DNA from: Catenaria anguillulae PL171
Taxonomy: Eukaryota > Blastocladiomycota > Blastocladiomycetes > Blastocladiales > Catenariaceae
DNA: 64,000 nt
Reading direction: 5' to 3'
NCBI GenBank assembly: GCA_002102555.1
Contig: MCFL01000108.1
Coordinates: forward strand, 1-64,000
Shown here in pieces: positions 1-10,774 of the stretch. Within the stretch, counting starts at the first letter, position 1, and every line of letters begins with the position of its first letter. The notes below the pieces were generated by a model that made no database searches, was not told the DNA's origin, and saw only the letters and a list, made by a program, of their open reading frames with translations. Made by a program: the position numbers and the translations under genes.

Positions 1-73
1 GCAGGAAGGCGTCTGCGTGGTCATCTTGGTGGCCAAAGCGGCCGCCGCCAAAGGCAAAATTGTTGCCCAGCAT
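1..73 (-). CDS. 5' end of an unidentified minus-strand gene, truncated by the window edge
   Basis: An ATG on the minus strand (bases 73-71) opens a frame without a stop to the window edge, giving 24 residues that begin MLGNNFAFGGGRFGHQ. The Gly/Phe-rich start could be the low-complexity N-terminus of an RNA-binding or nucleoporin-like protein, but this is too short to identify. It would be divergent from the RRM gene that starts at 664, sharing the upstream region between them. A GTGACTCAC motif lies 24 bp before the ATG. Confidence 0.35.
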   Translation of the reverse strand, partial: MLGNNFAFGGGRFGHQDDHADAFL

Positions 74-663
74 GGTGTCGTGTCGAGGTAGGTAGAGTGA
101 CTCACTGAGCGTTGATGAGCATTTTCATGTCCCCTAATTTTTGGTCATTTTGCGGACGATGCGATGAGCGTGAGAATGAAAAGACCAAAAAGGAGAGTCG
201 ATGTCGGTCGGATCGGCGGCCCAACACGCGCACAGTCTACAGTGGCGTTGCACGCTGATCGCTGATCGCTGATCGCTGATCACAACCAACCAAAAGACAG
301 TCAAAGAAATTGCCTCGCGTTTCGCCGATGTAACTTTGAGTTTTTTTGTATTTACAATAAAGCATCAAATGTCGCTCGCCACCCGTGAAATATCTCCATC
401 GTGATCTCAATACACACAACTATAGCTCTTTGACGCTTGCAATTGGCCCCCCAAAGATCCACCCGAGAGTCCCGTTTCAAAGTACACTCGCTGCAAACGC
501 CGCCCCACCCGCGTGCCCACCACTGCCCCCTCACCACGCCTCACGCCTCGCCCCCTCAGCCTCCAACGCCGCTGACCTGTCCACCCACCACAACCACTAC
601 CACTACGCCTCCACCCTCCTCCGCAGGCCACCCACCCAATCCCCCACCCGTCCACCTTCCACC
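74..663. promoter_or_regulatory. Shared upstream region between two divergent genes
   Basis: No coding frame is convincing here. The stretch holds a bZIP-like GTGACTCAC palindrome at 97-105, four perfect tandem copies of GCTGATC at 254-281, and a C-rich pyrimidine stretch (about 480-660) directly before the RRM gene start, as expected for a 5' untranslated leader. The long open frame running through it from 385 is the upstream extension of the RRM frame; its composition (Pro/His/Thr runs) looks untranslated. Confidence 0.4.
254..281. repeat. Tandem repeat (GCTGATC)x4
   Basis: Four perfect head-to-tail copies of the 7-mer GCTGATC, followed by AC. Each junction forms the palindromic core GATC. 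The repeat lies in the intergenic region upstream of the RRM gene. Confidence 0.9.
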
Positions 664-2032
664 ATGTCCACATCCACCTCGCCCACCCGCGCGCCCAAGT
701 CGCCCGTCACGGAGACAACCCCAGCCGCCGCCACCGCGCGCGCCGCGTCGCCCGCCCCTGCCTCAAAGTCTCCCGTCAAGGACACGGCTTCGGCTTCGGC
801 TTCGGACCAGCAACACCAAGAGGGCGGCGAGGCGGCCACCACTGCCAACGGCAACGGCAACGGCGAGCGTCGCAACAACCGCCGTGGCCCGCGTGCCCCT
901 CGCGAGCGTGACCCCGCCGAGGAAGCACGCAAGGTGTTTGTTGGCAACTTGGCCTACTCTGCCACCGAGGACGATATCAGGGCGCATTTCCAGGCTGCCG
1001 GTGAAATGTACTTGGCTTTTTTTTTGTGTTTGACTTTAGACTTCTTTTTTTTTTTTTCTTCTGATCTCTCGCTCTCGCTCTGGCTGTGTGCTGATCCATC
1101 CCATGATTGCCATATGTAGTGAGTCCATCCGCATTGCCTTCGCCTACAACAAGCCCAAGGGGTTCGGCTTTGTCACCTTCAAGGACGAGTCTGCCGTGGC
1201 CAAGGCCGTGGCTGATTACCACAAGTCGGAGCTCAACGATCGCACCATCAACGTTGAGGCGGCCGCCACGCGCGAGCCCAGGGAGCGCAAGCCGCGCCAA
1301 CCGCGTGAGCGCAAGCCCCGTGCTGAGGGCGAGGAAGGCGAGCACGTTGAAGGCCAACAAGAGGCTGGCGAGCGCCGCCGTGAGCGCCGCCCGCGCAAGC
1401 CCCGTAACAAGTCGGCGGGCGGTGCCGGCGCCGGCGCCGAGGGTGCCGCTGCTGCGGATGGTGAGCAGCATGCCCAAGATCAAGCGGCCGGCGAAAACGG
1501 CGAGGCGGCCAACAATAGCAAGCGCGCACCTCGTCGTCGCAATGACCGCCGCGCCCGTCGCTCGTCGCAGGACGCGGGCGCCGAAGGCGAACGTGAACGT
1601 GCGCCGCGCGAGCCACGCAAGCCCCTCTCCGAGACGGGCACCCCGCTGCCCACCACCATTTACGTTCGCAATCTTGCCCAGGGCACTACTGAGGACGAGA
1701 TTGCCGAGTGGGTCAAGGCCAACGGATTCACGGTCGTCAAGGCATCCTTGTTCCACAAGTCGGGCAGCTCCAGGCTCCACCGCCCGCCCAGGGACTTTGC
1801 GTTTGTGGAGCTCGAGTCGACCGAGGCGCAGACAAAGGCCGTCGAGGAGTTGAATGGCAAGGAGTTGAAGGAGCGGGCCTTGGTCGTCCAGGTTGCGTAC
1901 GAGAAGGTGGAGCGCAAGAGGCGCGAGCGCAAACCGGTCGAGGGCGGGGACAAGGAGGCCAAGGCGCCAGAAGCCGCTGTTGAGGAGACGGAGGCGCAGG
2001 CCGTTGTCGCGGCCAAGGAGCAGGAAGAGTAA
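664..2032 (+). CDS. Two-RRM RNA-binding protein
   Basis: Two exons (664-1007 and 1120-2032) encode about 418 residues. The intron at 1008-1119 is placed by the GT/AG ends and because joining restores the middle of RRM1. RRM1 is at about residues 90-165, with RNP2 read as VFVGNLAY and RNP1 as KGFGFVTF. RRM2 is at about 293-375, with RNP2 read as TIYVRNLAQG and RNP1 as RDFAFVEL. Between them is a basic Arg/Lys/Pro/Glu-rich linker with repeated RKPR-like units; the N-terminus is Ser/Ala/Pro-rich and carries SPVK/SPVT sites that could be phosphorylated. The domain order suits a nuclear or nucleolar single-strand RNA-binding protein; the specific target is not evident. I chose the ATG at 664 because its context is ACC-ATG and because sequence further upstream looks untranslated. 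A long open frame on the opposite strand is a composition artefact. Confidence 0.88.
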
Positions 2033-2489
2033 ATCGGCATGGTAAGTTGCGTGCATGCACCACGCCGTGTGTGTCTGTCGAGCGTGACCCCCAATTGTAT
2101 GTATTTGAGGTTGGCGTGTGGATGTGTGCGTGTCTTGAGGATGGACAGGTTATTGGCGATTTGGCTTTTCGCAGTCCTTGTTTCTTTTTGTTTCCCTGCT
2201 CTTTTGATTTGTCGTCGTTTCCTTTCCTTTCTCATCAGCACCCCCGTGTCCCCTCTTCCTACAGCTGTTGTCACCCTCGCCATTATCATGTCGCGCCCTG
2301 CTTTCTCGGATCCAGTACGCCTGCATTCCTTCTTTTGTGTTTTTCGTTTGGTCATTGTGGAGCGTATCCTTCACCATGTGTTTTATTATTTACTATCCTT
2401 ATCCACTAAGAGTCTCAAGACGGATGTATTCATTGTTCTTGTCGCAGCACGTGAGTCCGATTGGTGGTGACTGAGGCACATAAATATCC
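2033..2489. other. Intergenic region, 3' flank of the RRM gene
   Basis: T-rich sequence without a supported frame. It probably contains the 3' untranslated region of the RRM gene. Nothing else is recognised. Confidence 0.4.
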
Positions 2490-3396
2490 GCGCATACATC
2501 CCTATTTCGCGCTCGACAAGCGTGCATCATTGGACCAAGTCGATCGGGTGTGTGGAGCGTCGGCACGGGAAAAGATCAGAATGTGGCCAAGATCAACGAC
2601 GGTCAAGGAAGCCGAGGACGAGCGCCGCCGAGCGACTGGCTGCGGGGCGCCTTGGCCGGCTCCAGTTGGAGTTCGAGCACGACGTGACCAGGTTGCTGAG
2701 ATGTTGCGTAGTATAAGCGGCTCGCGCTCGAGTAAGGCCCTCGAATCCATTCCCAAAGTGCTCTCTGCGAGAATCTGCAATCCGCACATGTGACAAATGA
2801 AACGGTTGACAACCTCACCGAGTCGGCGTTCCCAACACCTTGTGATGCTTTGCTCGATACATGGGCCGACTTGCGCCGCGAGGTCAATATCGCATTCACT
2901 GCGGTTTCAGCATCATCGGCCCGCGCCCGTCACACTCGATAAATTGGCCGCATCACCCGGATGCACCATCTATAACGCTGGCGGTGCATGCATCGCCATG
3001 CGCATTGCCAACAGGTTCTCCCTCCCTCCCCTCCCTCCGAGGAAGACCTGATGTGTTTCCGCGACATTGGCAGTGTGGACGATGATGAGAACAATGGCAT
3101 TGTCGCGGTTGCCAAAGCACTGGTGCTTTGAGCGAGTCCAAGTCAAAGCGAGCGTGCCATTATCGAGATTGAGCACTGTTTTGCCGGCGGCAGTCGTCGA
3201 GTCCGACTCGAGTATTCCGTCCGTCATTCAGGCCTCAGTCCAGGCGAGCGCGCCAGATGAGCATGATTCAAGGATTGTGCAAGCTGAGGTTGCTCGGCTG
3301 CCGATGTCAAGCAAGAGCACACTGATGATTGCCGAGGTTTCGGGATGGTGTAATGGACGACGACGAGGAGGTCGCTTGGGATCCCGCTGGCGCTGA
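2490..3396 (+). pseudogene. Decayed partial copy of the downstream coiled-coil gene
   Basis: Nucleotide similarity to 4660-5570 of the neighbouring gene is clear and collinear. Examples are the shared stretches coding for AEDERRR, for DLRREVNIA (DLRREANFA in the intact gene), for NAGGACIA followed by RIAN, and the IPS...QAS block near the end. The copy has many small insertions and deletions, in-frame stops and no usable start, so no protein of useful length can be read. It matches only the middle of the intact gene: it lacks exon 1, the first coiled-coil part and the C-terminal third. It lies head-to-tail about 0.4 kb upstream, which suggests a local tandem duplication followed by decay. The best kept part is the Cys-containing block near 2955-3020. 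Confidence 0.8.
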
Positions 3397-3755
3397 AATG
3401 TCCGATTCGGCGCTTGAATGAGAATTGGACAAGCGCTGTTGGCTGTGTAGTGATGGCAGGCGGTTGCTTATGAGGATGTAAAGATGTGGTTTATTTTGTT
3501 ATGGATCCATAGTAAGAACAGTGTACATTGGAATGAATATGCTTTGATAAGTTGGTATAACCTGGCAGAAACGCCTCCAACAAGTGATGTGAACGAAAAC
3601 GTCACATGAGTCCAGGATGTCGATTCCGAGTCACTGTTGCAGCCTGTCCGCACTGCATCCGCATGCAGACGCGTTTGGAGCTGAGAATCCATATCATGGT
3701 TGAGTATCCGGAAAGTGAAGGAATACAAGTCTAGAACCAACAACAACCTACAGAA
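3397..3755. promoter_or_regulatory. Upstream region of the 958-aa coiled-coil gene
   Basis: AT-richer non-coding sequence between the decayed copy and the intact gene. No convincing TATA element or other recognised site was found. Confidence 0.3.
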
Positions 3756-6711
3756 ATGCCTTCGGACGCCATGTCCGCCCGCCCGCAGCCGCCCACGGCT
3801 CGCCATCCCCCTTCTGTTGCTCGCCGCAACTCGTACTCGCGCGCGCTTCAACCTCAACCATTTAGTCGCAACGATCTGGGCCTGTTTGCCGACATGCGGC
3901 ACCGTGCGGCCATTGAGGCACTTCCCGATGTGCGCCTCAACGATCTTGGCGACGACGACGACATTCCGCTTCTTGATGAGGACACGCCAACCGGGCTGCT
4001 GGCAGTGTCGTACTCGGCCGCGTCTCATCATTCGCAAACGACAGGGAGCCGAGTGTCGAATGTGTTTGCACGCAAGGACAGCTTGATGGAGTCGCAGCCC
4101 GAGAAGGACACTTTGAGTACAGAGCGCCACCAAAACAGTGTCGACGACAAGTGTGTGATTCACGATCTCGTTGCAAAGCATATCGGCCGACAATGGCCAA
4201 TCATTTCGCCAGAGGAGGCAACTCACACTGGCGAGTACATCCGGCCGGTACATATATGCTCATTTCGAAAACTCGAACCTGCATTCTCGCGTTTTGTTTC
4301 TCACTAGATATAAATACTGTACCCAGATCCAGCCAGATGGGCTCGAAGCGTACCTTGACCTTGAGTTGACCAACCTCCGTGCCGTCCGCGACTCTGATCC
4401 CGCCACGGCACACCGCTCTCGACCCAACTCGCCCACCTCGACCCGTGCCGCAGACCTCTCGCCGCTCGAGTACCTCGTGCTTGATGCGTACTATTTGAAC
4501 CAGGAGAACCGCGGCCTGCGTGACCAACTCCAACGACTTGAGCAATCCAACCGGCACGTGTCGACGGAAAAGACGTGCCTGGAGCTTCGGTGCGAGCACA
4601 TTGCCAAGGAACTCGCCCGTGTCGAACGTCAACTGCGGCACGTGTATGCGCATCTCGCGCTGGACGCACACGAGCCCGTGGATCGAGTCGAACGGCTGTG
4701 TGGGGCTTTGGCACGCGAACAACAGCATTTGACCAAGATTTCAGAGATGGAAATCAAGGCAGCCGAGGACGAGCGCCGCCGCAAGCGTTGTGTCAGGCAA
4801 CTGGCTGTGGAGCACCTCGACCGACTCCAATTCCAGCGAAATGTCACCAAGTCGCTCAAGATGTTGAACGAGCGCTTGGTTCTCGAACAAGGCGCACGCA
4901 TCCATTACCAAAAGACTCTTTATGAATATCAACAAGCTGGCTTTGTTGTTGCAAATGAAACCGCCGACATGCTGCTCACCGACTCGTCAACCACAACTCC
5001 TCGTGCGGCTTTGCTGAATCCGATTGCCGATTTGCGCCGCGAGGCCAATTTCGCAGTCCCCAGCGCCGCTGCATCATCGGCCCGCGCAAGCCAAACTCCG
5101 CCGTCCACACCCACGCCTGATATACGCGCCGCATTGGTTGCATCGCCGGCATGCGCCATTTGCAACGCTGGTGGCGCATGCATTGCGAAGCGGATTGCCA
5201 ACAGTTTCTCGGCAGATGAGGAGCTGCGGTGCTTTGGGGACCTCATGGACGACGACCACGAGGACCAATGTGTTGCCTCGGTCGCCGAAGGTTTGGGCTC
5301 ATACTTGGAGACATCCACGGGCGATTTTATTCCAATTCAAGAAGAAGCAAGTGACGTTAAGGCGATCGAGAACGACATGTTGCCGGTGGGAGCCGTCACC
5401 TGCGCGCATTTGGGTCCCAGCTCGAGCATTCCGTCCGCCAGTCAGGCAAAGACCAGCGAGCAGGATGATCACGATTCGAGTAATATCGTGCAAGCAATGG
5501 TTGCTCGGTTGCCAGCGTCAGGCGCACGTTTGCCAGTAATTGCCAAAGTATCGGCATTGCCAGCGGTAGCACTATTTCCGGCTCCGATCACTCTTGCCGG
5601 CCGCGACAGTGGATCCGAGCCGACGCCTCGCTCGTCGCTTGACATGCTCGCGGAACTCTCTTTGTCAGCAGACAGTCTCGCGACGACGAGTTTCCATGTT
5701 GAGACGTCACCTGCTGCTAGTAGTACCTCAGGTGCACACGCTCAGCCAACCAATGATCCAGATTCTGTTGCTCACGCCAGCGCTTTCTTTTCCAACACGC
5801 CCGAGTCTAAAGACACTTTGCGGGCGTCGAAATCTATCTTGCACTGCGTCGCAGCTGGCACTGGCAAGGTGCTGCCACCGCTCGCTTCAGTTGAGCCAGA
5901 CCACAAGCCGGTCACGTATGCCATGCTAAGGGCTCGATTTGCCGAGATCCGCGCCAAGTGGCGTGAGCCCCTCGCCACGTTGGCCAAGGAGAGACTTGAG
6001 ATTCAAGCGCGGGAGCTGGAGCACGTCCCATCGACAACCAAAGTCAATCAAATTCAGGCAATTCAAGCAATTCAAGCAGCCGAGGGCGGAAACAAATGCG
6101 AACCCATTGCCCAGCAATCACCAGCACTGGCCGAGACGCCCACCGTCGTGCAATCGACAGTGGCCAAGGTTCCGATTTGCCCGGTTCCCATCACCATTGG
6201 CGCGTCCAGTGTCTCGCATCGTCTCGCGACGCTGCTCAAGCAATCTGAGGAGCTCGCCGCCGCCAGCTCAAAGCCTTTCTTGAATTGCTCTGATGACACC
6301 ATGGCAAGTCGCGAGTCGAGCGCTTGTGCTCATGACCTACAACCGTCACCATCTGAACCCGTTGAAACCCAAGCCAAAACCTTTGATACCAACAGCACCT
6401 TCCAGTACCAAGTAGACGATACCGTGTGTAAGATGGACACACCTACATCCGAAACACAACAAGAACAAGCACATCTCGTCGTTGCAAAGGGTCCGCACCA
6501 TTTCCCCATTGCTTTCCGACCAAACGTCCGCTACAACTCGAATGTGATTCCCACGGCGCACACCAAACGTCCAATCATATCTGTACCCATGGATACGGCG
6601 CAAGTGTCGACAGCCTTGGCCAAGGCCATGTTTGGCATTGTGTCTGGCATCGCGCAAATGGCTCGGCGGATTCGCAGCGAGTCGAGCCGGCATGTAGACA
6701 ACACCAAATGA
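3756..6711 (+). CDS. Large coiled-coil protein of unknown function
   Basis: Two exons (3756-4247 and 4327-6711) give about 958 residues. The 79-nt intron is supported by a GTACAT donor and a CCCAG acceptor that keep phase 0. Residues about 200-420 are rich in Glu, Arg, Leu and Gln with heptad-like spacing (for example AEDERRRKRCVRQL), consistent with a long coiled coil. A short Cys motif follows, CAICNAGGACIAKRI (C-x2-C-x5-C). The rest is Ser/Thr/Pro/Ala-rich and likely disordered. Near residue 770 a tandem QAIQAIQ run occurs. No catalytic domain, signal peptide or membrane segment is evident. I do not recognise a named family. A decayed partial copy lies just upstream, so the locus has duplicated. 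A scaffold role is only a guess from composition. Confidence 0.75.
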
Positions 6712-7425
6712 GGGTGGCAAGTATTAGATTTATCTGTTCGCGGCGACTTGCTTGCTTCCTTCCTTGAGCCGACTGGCACTTGATTCATGGTGACTGACTC
6801 GTGAATCGTTCTCCTTGTCTGCTAGACGCCCAACAAAAACCACGACCAATGTTTCCTTTTAGCTCAATTCGTATTTGGTTTTGTTTATCGTTTATGTTTG
6901 TGGTCAAGTTCTGCGACAGCACAGCTCTGTCCCTGTATTCCGACATACTCAAGCTGCATCAGTCTTTGGTATGCGTCCCAACTCCCGACGCGTCGCATGT
7001 TCTTGATCTCAATTGTAACCCCCGTCAATTCCCGCCCTTTTCACTGCCTGCAGATTTCATTCTCTCAAGTTCGCTTGGGGGTCTTGTAGCGCACGTAGCG
7101 GCCACTCGGTGAGTTGTCCGCGTATCGCTCCATTAGTGTTGGCCCGACTTTCATTTCTGCAACAGACCAATTCGGCCATGGGAGCAACATCGGCTCGAAG
7201 ATACCACCAACAGCAGCAGGACAAGTTCTGGCACTGCTGGTCGAGTAGAGGTGCGCCAGAGGGCGCGGGCGAGGCATTTGCAAGAGCCAAGGAATCACGC
7301 CTGCGCCGCCATAAGTCGCCCCTCATTCCCCCAGCATCAGCAAGCGAACAAAGCAGCCGATCAGCTTTTTTTTGGCAAGAAGCGAGCAGTCATGAGCATC
7401 CAGCAAGGTCTGAGCAACGATCTGT

Positions 7426-7490
7426 GCCAGAGGGTGTGGATGCACTCGCCTAGTGGTGAGGGCGAATCATCCACGTCGCCGTAAGCCGCA
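7426..7490. repeat. Hairpin-forming direct repeat, copy 1
   Basis: This 65-bp unit recurs at 7565-7629 with 61 of 65 identical bases; all four differences are transitions. Within the unit, GTGGATGCACTCGCC at 7436-7450 pairs with GGCGAATCATCCAC at 7461-7474 around a 10-nt loop, with one C-A mismatch and one bulge. Confidence 0.85.
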
Positions 7491-7564
7491 GACGTTTGCG
7501 AGGAGTGGGAATGTGTGTTGAGACAGAGAGCCGAGATGTCCAGATATTGATGCTTGTATTGTGC

Positions 7565-7629
7565 GCCAGAGGGTGTGGATGCATTCGCCCAGTGGTGAGG
7601 GCGAATCATCCACATCGCTGTAAGCCGCA
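7565..7629. repeat. Hairpin-forming direct repeat, copy 2
   Basis: Second copy of the unit at 7426-7490. Its arms, 7575-7589 and 7600-7613, are complementary over 14 bp apart from one bulged C, enclosing the loop CAGTGGTGAG. It lies about 150 bp beyond the stop codon of the Artemis-type gene, which reads on the opposite strand. Confidence 0.85.
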
Positions 7630-7780
7630 AGAATGTGAGATACCGAGATCCACCATTGAGTGGAGGACTTTTGTTGTTGCGGTTCTTGTGCATATGCAAC
7701 GTTGTCGTTGACGGTTGAGATGAGTCTTGCATGTGGATGCTGGCGACCCCCGTAGTACTTGATTGAAACTCGAAAAGAAT

Positions 7781-10027
7781 TCAAATGAGTGAATTTGTAT
7801 CGTCAGCGTTACAGGAGTGTTGTCGTCCTTGCACCAACAATGCCATGTGCAGTCGATGTAGCAACTCGTTTGTCTTGCCATGCACCTCATCGCGCCAGTG
7901 CTCAAGGACTCGCTCCTCCACACTCTTCTTCTTCCCGTGATGCACAAGTTCCGACTCTTGCTCGCCATGACCATTCACATCCAACCGGCTCTCAAACCAA
8001 CCCGCATCGGTATCGCCACCAAAGTCAAGTTCGTCTACTTTGGCCTCGGACAACGAATACGCCCACGCATGGGCTGGACCGTCATCCACCAATTGCTCCT
8101 GCTGCTGTCTACGATCCGACGGCGGTGGCGTGGGAAACGCCAATGTCTGCTGCTGGTCACCTCCCTCTGGCCCATCGTCCGACGGCGGCAAAGCAAACAT
8201 GGACTCGAGTGCCTTGGCGTCTTGGGTCGATTGGCCATGTGAGTGTCGCCGGCGGCGCTGCTGCTGCTCGATCCACTCGCCAATGTCCAGCGTATCTTGC
8301 AACGCGCTTGGCAGCCCCACATGATGTGACCGCTGACTCGATTGTTGCGACAATAACTCCGAGGCAGACTCTTCTTCATTGTCCGACAAGACCAACGCTA
8401 GCTCAAACGGATCCACGTTCTCCCTTTCCACCTCCACCTCCACCTCCACGACCGACGGCGACCCACTGCTCTTTCTCCTCCCCTCCATCATCCGCTGCAA
8501 GTCACTAAACCGAATGCCCTTGCGTGTCGATCCCAAGAACCGGCTCGGACACTCGATCGCACCAGGCTGCCTGGCAATCCACTCGCCAAAGATGACCCAG
8601 TCCCTTGACGAGGCCGCCGTGGTGCTCACGGCCTGTTTAGGCTTGACCAACCGTAGAAACCGGTTGAGTTCGGGAACACTCGAGTGCTGCGCAATCCACA
8701 CCTTGATGACTTGGGTCGTGGCCGTCGGCGAGCTTGGGATCGGGCGCGAGTAGTTGAAAAAGAGTGGCGGTCCATCTTCATTGCTACCTGCGTTGTGATT
8801 GTGCTGGGATCGGATGAATGCCTGCGCGCACGCCTTGATCCATCCAAAGCTGGCCTCTCGGAGCGCATCGGGCACGTGGCCTTGAGAGATGCGGTAAAAT
8901 GTGCGCCGGCACAGGATGCGACATGGCGAGTCGCACACGTGAATGACATTGGGCTGGTGGATTGGACGGAGCCAGGCCGGAAGGGCCGTTGGTGAGGGCC
9001 AATGTCGAGCCCATGGAATCGGGTCATGGTCGTTCCCGTCGTTGTCGTTGGTGCCGGTGAACGTTGTAGGTGTGCAGGCAGCGGTAGCGTAAGCGGCATA
9101 CATGGCAGGTGAGAGCTCGGAAATGTAGCCAAAGCGATTGAAGAGGGCAATGAGCAACTGCTCGTGGCCGAGCTGGCAGTCGCGCACAAAGTAGCGAGTA
9201 GACCGAGAAAAGAGAGAGCGAGAGGGCAAAGTGACGGCATTGATGGCCGTGTGCTTGTCGGGATACTCGAGCGCCGAATCCAAGTCGCGCGGGCCACGAA
9301 TGCCAAGAAAACTCGTGTCCATGTACACACGGTCAATTGATGGCGGCTCGATTGAGGATGCGAGCGAACGAGAGCAGAGAAGCGAAGGGAGAAACGAGGG
9401 CGGGGTCCACAGGGATTCCATATCCTGCGAAAAGCGGAAATCACCCGTGTGCAGGATGGTGGGTCCCGATTTCGATTGCACGAGAACAGAAACGGCGCCG
9501 AGGCAGTGATGCGCATCGAGAAACGTAATGCTGACCTTTTTCGACGTGGATGTCAGGCGCAACTTGAAAGGCTGATTCAGTGAGTGTGTGACGAAAATAA
9601 TGTGGTCGAGCAACGGGTCGAGGTAGGCCTTGATCCAGCGGGCTGTTGGCGCCGACGTGTGCACCTGGGTACCCTTTGGCAAGTGAACGAGCCCTTGGGT
9701 GTGGTCCGAGTGTGCATGGGTCAAGATGAAGATGGTGGGCGGAATCGTGAGCGAGATGGACGAGGTTTGTGGTGCGATGGCGAAATGATCAATTGCAATG
9801 TCGGGGTACTCGAGCAGAATGCCTTTGAATTTGGACGATGCCGCTGCCGGCGAGGAGGCTGGGTGGGTCAATCTTTCCTCGACCTCGTCCTCTCCTTGGC
9901 CGCCGTCATCTTGGAAACAGTGTTGGGATGAATGCACTTGGACAACATGCTGACTGCTGCTTTCTTGATTGGCGTCCGGCCACAAATCGTGCTCGTCGTT
10001 GGCGTTGGTCATCATCATATGGTCCAT
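7781..10027 (-). CDS. Artemis/SNM1-type DNA repair nuclease (metallo-beta-lactamase, beta-CASP)
   Basis: One intact 748-codon frame without introns. The N-terminal 50 residues are acidic and polar. A metallo-beta-lactamase fold follows: FKGILLEYPDIAIDHF, then the metal-binding motif THAHSDHTQGL, then HHCLGAVSVL and LHTGDFRFS, and VYMDTSFL as the beta-CASP boundary signature. This order is that of the SNM1/PSO2/Artemis nucleases, which open hairpins and resect interstrand-crosslink or double-strand-break ends in the nucleus. The start around EYP resembles Artemis (DCLRE1C) more than PSO2, and no PSO2-type UBZ zinc finger is seen at the N-terminus. The C-terminal 300 residues are low-complexity and acidic, as in Artemis tails. 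I used the first ATG at 10027; no homology decides between it and later ones. Confidence 0.88.
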   Translation of the reverse strand: MDHMMMTNANDEHDLWPDANQESSSQHVVQVHSSQHCFQDDGGQGEDEVEERLTHPASSPAAASSKFKGILLEYPDIAIDHFAIAPQTSSISLTIPPTIFILTHAHSDHTQGLVHLPKGTQVHTSAPTARWIKAYLDPLLDHIIFVTHSLNQPFKLRLTSTSKKVSITFLDAHHCLGAVSVLVQSKSGPTILHTGDFRFSQDMESLWTPPSFLPSLLCSRSLASSIEPPSIDRVYMDTSFLGIRGPRDLDSALEYPDKHTAINAVTLPSRSLFSRSTRYFVRDCQLGHEQLLIALFNRFGYISELSPAMYAAYATAACTPTTFTGTNDNDGNDHDPIPWARHWPSPTALPAWLRPIHQPNVIHVCDSPCRILCRRTFYRISQGHVPDALREASFGWIKACAQAFIRSQHNHNAGSNEDGPPLFFNYSRPIPSSPTATTQVIKVWIAQHSSVPELNRFLRLVKPKQAVSTTAASSRDWVIFGEWIARQPGAIECPSRFLGSTRKGIRFSDLQRMMEGRRKSSGSPSVVEVEVEVERENVDPFELALVLSDNEEESASELLSQQSSQRSHHVGLPSALQDTLDIGEWIEQQQRRRRHSHGQSTQDAKALESMFALPPSDDGPEGGDQQQTLAFPTPPPSDRRQQQEQLVDDGPAHAWAYSLSEAKVDELDFGGDTDAGWFESRLDVNGHGEQESELVHHGKKKSVEERVLEHWRDEVHGKTNELLHRLHMALLVQGRQHSCNADDTNSLI

Positions 10028-10774
10028 TCAGTGCACAAGTATTTATCATGGCATTGGCATTGGCATTGCATCCAGTCTGCGATTGACTTGGTACAGTGCG
10101 GTGTGGCCACGATGACCGATTCGGTACGTTGTGTTGTTGCAAACGTGGAGTGACTCACTCACGAAGGAAGCGGGAATGTGCCCATTTCACATCATTCCAA
10201 ACTTCCCAACATAAATATAAATCCTCTCTCTCAACGTCGGCATAGGTCAACTGGTCCGACACCTGACTCCCTGACTCGGAGTCAAATGACCGACACTCTT
10301 GGGCAGCGTTGCAAGTATGGTTACATAAGTATGGCACACATGCAAGTATTAAAACACCATGACGGGACTCGAAAGTCACCTTCTTCCCTCAGGCTGCGCC
10401 GCCTCACGCAGTGCCAAAAGCATCCGCGCGCTTGCGCTTAATGTAAGCGAGCCTAGTGTCAGCAAATGATGGAGTCACTTGAAAGCAACACAATGAGTGC
10501 CAGATCAAGTCAAGCAGCGCTTTTTTGGGTGAGACTCAGAGTGACGACTGAGGTGTGGTAAATGCATATTAATATGCACGAGCAGGCTGACGGACTGAAT
10601 TGCATGATCATCTGGTTCAACTTCAAGGGCTGTCGATCTCGCATGGTGAGACTGCATTGGCAATGTAAGTATGTATCCTCAGTGGTGAACAGGACCCAAG
10701 ACTGTTATTGACTATGTATAAATGTTTGTGAATGTTATGTGAAGAACTCTGAAAGACTCAATGAAACATCCACA
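10028..10774. promoter_or_regulatory. Divergent upstream region of the Artemis-type and ecdysoneless genes
   Basis: Non-coding sequence shared by two divergent genes. It holds a GTGACTCAC palindrome at 10150-10158 and a TATA-like element at 10717-10723. Several GATTC/GACTC-rich stretches are visible but no further recognised sites. Confidence 0.45.
10717..10723 (+). promoter_or_regulatory. TATA-like element of the ecdysoneless gene
   Basis: TATAAAT lies 58 bp before the ATG at 10775 but only 22 bp before an earlier in-frame ATG at 10739. If it works as a TATA box, transcription would begin near or beyond 10740, which argues for 10775 or a later ATG as the start. Confidence 0.4.

Larger units (their letters stand above)
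6712..7780. other. Intergenic region with duplicated hairpin repeat
   Basis: About 1.1 kb between the convergent ends of the coiled-coil gene and the Artemis-type gene. It holds the two 65-bp hairpin-forming repeats listed separately. Open frames here (for example 7109-7453) overlap the repeats, have no recognisable domain and are not supported as genes. Confidence 0.5.

Noticed and set aside
977-2056. 359-codon open frame on the minus strand across the RRM gene
   Set aside because: Antisense to a gene with two clear RRM domains; Leu/Ala/Arg-rich composition arises from the GC-rich codons of the real gene.
7109-7453. 114-codon plus-strand frame as a gene
   Set aside because: Overlaps the hairpin repeat, has no recognised domain and no convincing start context.
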